NCBI GenBank assembly: GCA_027489415.1
Contig: JAIXZU010000075.1
Coordinates: 1-16,643, forward strand
DNA from: Alphaproteobacteria bacterium
GTDB lineage: Bacteria > Pseudomonadota > Alphaproteobacteria > UBA2136 > UBA6156
Direction: 5' to 3'
DNA length: 16,643 bases
Under the pieces are notes generated by a model that did no database searches, was not told the DNA's origin, and worked only from the letters and a program-made list of their open reading frames with translations. This document shows positions 12,879-16,643 of this stretch, in pieces; positions within the stretch are counted from its first letter, which is position 1; each line of letters opens with the position of its first letter. The position numbers and the translations under genes are program-made.

Positions 12879-15428
12879 ATGAATACAGCTCCCCATAAGT
12901 ATACACCCGCTACCATCGAAACCAAATGGCAGAAAACATGGTTCGAAACCAATGTCTTCCGTGCGGAGGCCGACACCTCCAAACCGAAGTACTACGTGCT
13001 GGAAATGCTCCCCTACCCCTCCGGCCAGCTGCACATGGGCCACGTCCGCAATTATACGCTGGGGGACGTTCTCGCCCGTTACAAACGCGCTAAGGGCTTT
13101 AACGTCATGCACCCCATGGGCTGGGATGCCTTCGGTCTCCCCGCCGAAAACGCCGCCTCCAAGCGCGGCGTCCACCCACGGGACTGGACTCTGAACAACA
13201 TCGCCGAAATGAAATCGGTCATGCAGCGCTTCGGCTGGAGCTACGACTGGTCGAAGGAAGTCGCCACCTGCCTGCCCGAATACTACGGCCAGCAACAGGC
13301 CCTCTTCCTCAGCCTCGCGGAACGTGACCTCGTCTACCGCAAGGAAAGCTTCGTGAACTGGGACCCCATCGACCAAACGGTTCTCGCCAACGAGCAAGTC
13401 GTGGACGGCAAAGGCTGGCGCTCCGGCGCCCCGGTAGAACGCCGTTCCATGCAGCAGTGGATGATGCGCATCACCAAGTACGCGGATGAACTCCTCGCCG
13501 ACCTCGACAAACTCCCCGACTGGCCCCACCGCGTCAAAGTGATGCAGGAAAACTGGCTCGGCAAATCCACCGGCCTCCAGTTTACTTTTGCCGTCCCCGG
13601 CTACGCCGAAGGTCTTACCGTCTTCTCCACCCGTCCGGACACCCTCTACGGCGCCACCTTCTGCGCCGTCGCACCGGAGCACCCCCTCGCCGCCCTCGCC
13701 GCCTCTACGGACGCTAAAGCCGCTGAATTTATCGCCGAGGCATCAACCCTTGGCACCGCTCAGGAAGTCATCGATAAGGCCGAGAAGAAGGGTTATAAAA
13801 CATCCTTCACCGCCACCCACCCCCTCACCGGCGAAGCTCTCCCCATCTACATCGCCAACTTTGTGCTGATGACCTACGGCACCGGCGCCCTCATGGGGGT
13901 CCCTGCCCACGATGAGCGGGACCACGCCTTTGCCACCAAATATCATCTGCCCATTAAGCAGGTCATTCAGGGGCCGCTGGATGCCCCCCTTCCGTATACC
14001 GGTGAAGGGCAGCTCATCAATTCACCTCTTTTCAACGACATGACCGTGGCCCACGCCCAGTCTTTCGTTATCGCCCGCGCTGAATCCGAGGGCTGGGGTA
14101 GGGGCGTCACCAACTGGCGCCTGCGGGACTGGGGCATCAGCCGCCAGCGCTACTGGGGCTGTCCCATTCCCTTCATCCATTGCGAGGCCTGCGGCGTCGT
14201 CCCTGTTCCACGTGAACAGCTGCCAGTCACGCTGCCGGACGATGTCGACATCACCGGCGCCGGTAATCCGCTGGACCGCCACCCGACATGGAAGCACACC
14301 ACCTGTCCGAAATGCAGCGGCAAAGCCACCCGCGAAACCGACACCATGGACACCTTCATGGACAGCTCATGGTACTTCATGCGCTATCTCTGCCCCACCA
14401 GCCCCCAGCCCCTCGATAAGACGGCCCTGAATTACTGGATGCCCGCCGGCGGCGGCGTGGACCAATACATCGGCGGTATCGAGCACGCCGTGCTCCACCT
14501 CCTCTACGCCCGCTTCTTCACCAAAGCCCTGCGGGACTGCGGCTATATCAGCACCACCGAGCCGTTCTCGGCTCTCCTCTGCCAGGGCATGGTCATCGGC
14601 AACAGCTACCAGAAGGCGGACGGCACCTACCTCTACCCCTCACAGGTGGAACAGAAGGATGGCAAATGGTTTGAAAAAGCCACCGGCGAAGCCATCACCG
14701 TCAAACCAGCCGAGAAAATCAGTAAATCCAAAAACAACGGCGATAGTCCGGACGGCCTCATCGCCAAATACGGCGCGGATACTCTCCGCCTCTACATGCT
14801 CTTCACCGCCCCGCCGGAGCGGGACCTCGAATGGTCGGAAGCCGCGATTGAGGGCGCATGGCGCTTCCTTAACCGCCTCTGGACCCTGTCTGAAAAAGCC
14901 GCCGCCCTCCCCGCCGCCGCCGTCAATCGGGAATCACCGGAGGCCAAGGCCCTGAATCGCAAGATTCACCAGACCATCGCCAAAGTGACCTCCGACATCG
15001 AGCGCTTCCAGTACAACACGATGATCGCCGCCTGCATGGAGCTTTCCAACCAGCTCACTCCAGCTGTGGAAGCCGCCCACCCTGCCCTCTACCGCCAAGG
15101 CGTGGAAGCCCTCCTCCGCCTCCTCAACCCGGCGGTCCCGCACATCACGGAAGAGCTGTGGTCCATGCTTTCGAATCAGGAACCCCTGTATACCCAAAGC
15201 TGGCCAACGTTCGACCCCGCCGCCGCCAAAGCCGACGAAATCACCCTCATCGTGCAGGTGGACGGCAAGCTCCGCGCCCGCCTCACCTTGCCGGCGGACG
15301 TCTCGGAGGCCGACGCGCTCAAAGCCGCCCACGGCACGGATGAAGTCAAACCATGGCTGGAAGGCAAAACCATCGCCAAGCAAGTCTACGTCCCCGGCCG
15401 CCTCGTCAACATCGCCACAGCCAGCTAA
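12879..15428 (+). CDS. leuS: Leucine--tRNA ligase
   Basis: Class Ia aminoacyl-tRNA synthetase of 849 residues, normal length for bacterial LeuRS, which charges tRNA-Leu using ATP. The HIGH motif reads HMGH (52-55) within YPSGQLHMGHVRNYT. The CP1 editing domain shows STRPDTLYGATF (about 248-259) and the GVPAHDERD motif. A zinc-type CEACG...CPKC pair lies at about 436-475, followed by the DTFMDSSWYFMRY signature. The second ATP motif reads KISKS (613-617), with Ile in place of the usual Met. The anticodon-binding and C-terminal domains follow. The ATG at 12879 lies only 28 bp past a terminator and without a ribosome site. A bidirectional terminator ends the gene. Confidence 0.97.
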   Translation: MNTAPHKYTPATIETKWQKTWFETNVFRAEADTSKPKYYVLEMLPYPSGQLHMGHVRNYTLGDVLARYKRAKGFNVMHPMGWDAFGLPAENAASKRGVHPRDWTLNNIAEMKSVMQRFGWSYDWSKEVATCLPEYYGQQQALFLSLAERDLVYRKESFVNWDPIDQTVLANEQVVDGKGWRSGAPVERRSMQQWMMRITKYADELLADLDKLPDWPHRVKVMQENWLGKSTGLQFTFAVPGYAEGLTVFSTRPDTLYGATFCAVAPEHPLAALAASTDAKAAEFIAEASTLGTAQEVIDKAEKKGYKTSFTATHPLTGEALPIYIANFVLMTYGTGALMGVPAHDERDHAFATKYHLPIKQVIQGPLDAPLPYTGEGQLINSPLFNDMTVAHAQSFVIARAESEGWGRGVTNWRLRDWGISRQRYWGCPIPFIHCEACGVVPVPREQLPVTLPDDVDITGAGNPLDRHPTWKHTTCPKCSGKATRETDTMDTFMDSSWYFMRYLCPTSPQPLDKTALNYWMPAGGGVDQYIGGIEHAVLHLLYARFFTKALRDCGYISTTEPFSALLCQGMVIGNSYQKADGTYLYPSQVEQKDGKWFEKATGEAITVKPAEKISKSKNNGDSPDGLIAKYGADTLRLYMLFTAPPERDLEWSEAAIEGAWRFLNRLWTLSEKAAALPAAAVNRESPEAKALNRKIHQTIAKVTSDIERFQYNTMIAACMELSNQLTPAVEAAHPALYRQGVEALLRLLNPAVPHITEELWSMLSNQEPLYTQSWPTFDPAAAKADEITLIVQVDGKLRARLTLPADVSEADALKAAHGTDEVKPWLEGKTIAKQVYVPGRLVNIATAS

Positions 15429-15441
15429 GCTGGAAAGCCAT

Positions 15442-15473
15442 AAAGCCCCCACAGCATCTGCTGCGGGGGCTTT
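15442..15473. terminator. Bidirectional terminator between leuS and the convergent small gene
   Basis: A 9-bp outer stem (15442-15450 with 15465-15473) continues after one mismatch into 4 further pairs around a 4-nt loop. A-rich and T-rich ends on either side suit both strands. It is 14 bp past the leuS stop and 15 bp past the stop of the minus-strand gene. Confidence 0.85.
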
Positions 15474-15487
15474 GTCGTCGGAGGGGG

Positions 15488-15721
15488 TTAAAACAGAATC
15501 TTCTTTGAAATGGTGCTGCCTATCGGACGCCCGAACACCACTTTCATCTCCACCGTGCTTCCCGCTGCGTTCGCCAACTGGCGCACAAACCGGATCGATG
15601 GTTTCGCCATCCGGCGCTTGAGCTGCTCATCCGAGAGGTTGAGCTTGGCCAGAACATCTGCCTGGCTGATGGATTCGTGTTCGAGAATGGCGGCAGTCAA
15701 TAGTTTGAGTGGATTGGACAT
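15488..15721 (-). CDS. Small helix-turn-helix-like protein
   Basis: Protein of 77 residues, unassigned. The start is well supported by GGAGGT (15730-15735) 8 nt before the ATG. Residues 1-15 form a helix (LKLLTAAILEHE). About 18-52 read like the recognition fold of a Cro/XRE regulator: SQADVLAKLNLSDEQLKRRM, then RFVRQLANAAGSTVEM, where the last helix and strand (A-x-A-x-G-x-x-V) resemble the end of XRE and antitoxin domains. The protein is basic at its centre and C-terminus, fitting DNA binding. No toxin partner is adjacent: the upstream gene is the RppH-like hydrolase with its own terminator. Function is inferred only from fold-like pattern. Confidence 0.75.
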   Translation of the reverse strand: MSNPLKLLTAAILEHESISQADVLAKLNLSDEQLKRRMAKPSIRFVRQLANAAGSTVEMKVVFGRPIGSTISKKILF

Positions 15722-15797
15722 TGGGGATGACCTCCAGTTGAAAAATGCGTTGCAGATGATTTTGTGTATACCTAACAGCTTTCCCCGTCATCATCCC

Positions 15798-15834
15798 AAA
15801 AAAACCACCCCGCGCAGCCTAAGCTGCGCGGGGT
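15798..15834 (-). terminator. Intrinsic terminator of the RppH-like gene
   Basis: A perfect 12-bp stem (15807-15818 with 15823-15834) closes a 4-nt loop. On the minus strand it is followed shortly by seven T residues (the A run at 15798-15804). It starts 17 bp past the stop codon of the Nudix gene. Confidence 0.92.
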
Positions 15835-15851
15835 GTCTTGTCTGTGGCCGT

Positions 15852-16337
15852 TCACGCAGCCGCTGTAAAGTTGCGGTACATCATCCGCACCTGTGTATAA
15901 ATCTCAAGCCTGAAGGGCGATGTATTCCGCATCATCCATTCAAAATTGGTCCACGCCACTTCGTCAAACTCATGGTCTTGGGCCTTGCGCGGGTCGGGTA
16001 TGCCGGCCGGCAAGTAGTGGTATACCAGCCAGTGGTGCCGCTGCGCGTCAAAGCCGCGCTTGCGCATGTGCGGGGGCAGTTCGTAAAAAGTCGTCTGCGG
16101 CAAAGTGCCCGCATACATCACCTCATGGGCTTCAATCGCAAGCTCTTCCCACAATTCGCGCAAGCCTTCCTCAGGCATGCGCGCCTCGTCGGTAAAGTCG
16201 CGGCCACCCTGCGGCAACTGCCACGTGTCGGTTCCGGCACGCAGTCCTGCCAGCAAGTCTTCCTCACGGTTCAGAATCAGCATCCCAACTCCGTGCCGTA
16301 CGCGCAGCCCGTGTTCAAGTGTAATGAAGTCCGTCAT
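15852..16337 (-). CDS. rppH: Nudix hydrolase, RppH-like RNA pyrophosphohydrolase
   Basis: Protein of 161 residues. RppH removes pyrophosphate from the 5' end of mRNA and so starts decay. WQLPQGG (39-45) leads into the Nudix box, with RELWEEL at 60-66. Later segments QRHHWLVYHYL, HEFDEVAWTNFEWM and FRLEIYTQVRMMYRNF follow the RppH layout. The box deviates from GX5EX7REUXEEXGU: eight residues, not seven, separate the first Glu (51) from RE, and Ala replaces the Gly after EE. The ATG at 16337 is chosen because GGAGAAG lies about 4-5 nt upstream and the N-terminus then fits RppH; upstream in-frame ATGs exist but would overlap the promoter. It could be another dinucleoside-polyphosphate-type Nudix enzyme. 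Confidence 0.82.
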   Translation of the reverse strand: MTDFITLEHGLRVRHGVGMLILNREEDLLAGLRAGTDTWQLPQGGRDFTDEARMPEEGLRELWEELAIEAHEVMYAGTLPQTTFYELPPHMRKRGFDAQRHHWLVYHYLPAGIPDPRKAQDHEFDEVAWTNFEWMMRNTSPFRLEIYTQVRMMYRNFTAAA

Positions 16338-16373
16338 CGTCTTCTCCAAAAAAATCAAGGTTTCCTTACCAAA

Positions 16374-16401
16374 AGTATACATTAACTTCATTATCAATCA
16401 A
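16374..16401 (-). promoter_or_regulatory. Promoter of the RppH-like gene
   Basis: On the minus strand TTGATT (16396-16401) and TATACT (16374-16379) are spaced by 16 bp, close to the sigma70 consensus in an A/T-rich stretch. The start of transcription would fall about 30 nt before the chosen ATG. Confidence 0.6.
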
Positions 16402-16445
16402 ACGTTTTTTCACACTACCCCCTCGCCTTTCCCACCCAACCCCGC

Positions 16446-16451
16446 TATCCT
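16446..16451 (+). promoter_or_regulatory. Possible lptE -10 element for a leaderless mRNA
   Basis: TATCCT is followed by six C residues and the ATG of lptE, so a start at +7 would fall on the start codon. No ribosome site precedes the ATG. The -35 region at 17 bp is not recognisable, so confidence is low; the arrangement copies that at mnmG. Confidence 0.3.
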
Positions 16452-16457
16452 CCCCCC

Positions 16458-16643
16458 ATGAAAGCGCTCTCCCTCGTTCCTCGTTCCTTGTACCTTGTTC
16501 CTCTGGCCGCCTTGGCGGCCTGCGGCTACAGCCCTCTTTACGCACCGGGCGCCGGCGCCACCAGTGCCGCCGGCAAGGTGCAAATCGGCACGGTGGAGGT
16601 TCAGCAAAACACCAAAAACGTCGGCCAGCGCCGCACCGCCCAA
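16458..16643 (+). CDS. lptE: LPS-assembly lipoprotein LptE, 5' part
   Basis: The first 62 codons are present and the gene runs past the window end. A short positive N-terminus and hydrophobic stretch end in the lipobox L-A-A-C, with Cys22 as the lipidated residue. The following C-G-Y-S-P-L-Y matches the C-G-[FY]-x-P-L-Y start of alphaproteobacterial LptE, and the V-x-I-G-x-V strand fits the next part of the family. LptE plugs the LptD barrel that inserts lipopolysaccharide in the outer membrane. In relatives it usually lies between leuS and holA; here two opposite-strand genes separate it from leuS. The signal peptide is partly coded by the heptamer array at 16476-16503. Confidence 0.85.
   Translation, partial: MKALSLVPRSLYLVPLAALAACGYSPLYAPGAGATSAAGKVQIGTVEVQQNTKNVGQRRTAQ
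16476..16503 (+). repeat. Four-unit heptamer array inside the lptE signal-peptide region
   Basis: Four 7-bp units fill 28 bp: GTTCCTC, then GTTCCTT, then GTACCTT, then GTTCCTC again. Because seven is not a multiple of three, each copy is read in a different frame, giving the alternating L-V-P and S-L segments of the signal peptide. Loss or gain of one unit would shift the frame. Confidence 0.75.

Noticed and set aside
14204..14218. TGTTCCACGTGAACA inside leuS as a parS site
   Set aside because: It is one base shorter than the 16-bp parS, so the two half-sites are out of register, and it codes for a normal stretch of LeuRS. It remains a weak candidate only.
15488..16337. Toxin-antitoxin pair made of the 77-residue protein and the Nudix protein
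   Set aside because: A strong terminator separates them, the Nudix protein fits RppH, and no toxin fold is seen.

Overview
The window reads as a chromosomal segment of an alphaproteobacterium with fairly high G+C. The evidence is the partition block mnmG-rsmG-parA-parB, a DUF3576 lipoprotein next to leuS, an RppH-like Nudix hydrolase and an alphaproteobacterial-type LptE. The order or genus cannot be settled from sequence alone. No rRNA, tRNA, CRISPR array, insertion sequence or clear oriC is visible.

Left part (1-5200). A hypothetical protein with an internally duplicated domain lies on the minus strand. It is followed by a minus-strand D-Ala-D-Ala ligase homologue. Head-to-head with that ligase are an alpha/beta hydrolase and, directly abutting it, a MurF-like Mur ligase. 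The Mur ligase's substrate-binding first domain is replaced by about 150 residues of membrane helices. These three genes look like one functional cassette (ligase, hydrolase, membrane Mur ligase) outside the usual cell-wall cluster. This is the best candidate for an under-described system in the window.

Middle part (5189-10660). A secreted orphan protein is followed by the partition and tRNA/rRNA-modification block mnmG, rsmG, parA, parB. Two 16-bp sites that match each other closely and resemble parS lie just upstream of mnmG and just after rsmG. The first touches the -35 element of a promoter whose predicted start point is the mnmG start codon, suggesting a leaderless mRNA.

Right part (10660-16643). 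An outer-membrane porin with a long empty leader, a DUF3576 lipoprotein and leuS follow, each ending in a clear intrinsic terminator. Two minus-strand genes then separate leuS from lptE, which many alphaproteobacteria keep adjacent: a small helix-turn-helix-like protein and an RppH-like hydrolase. lptE is cut by the window end.

Two 28-bp arrays of four imperfect heptamers, with different units, sit at the 5' ends of the hydrolase gene and of lptE.
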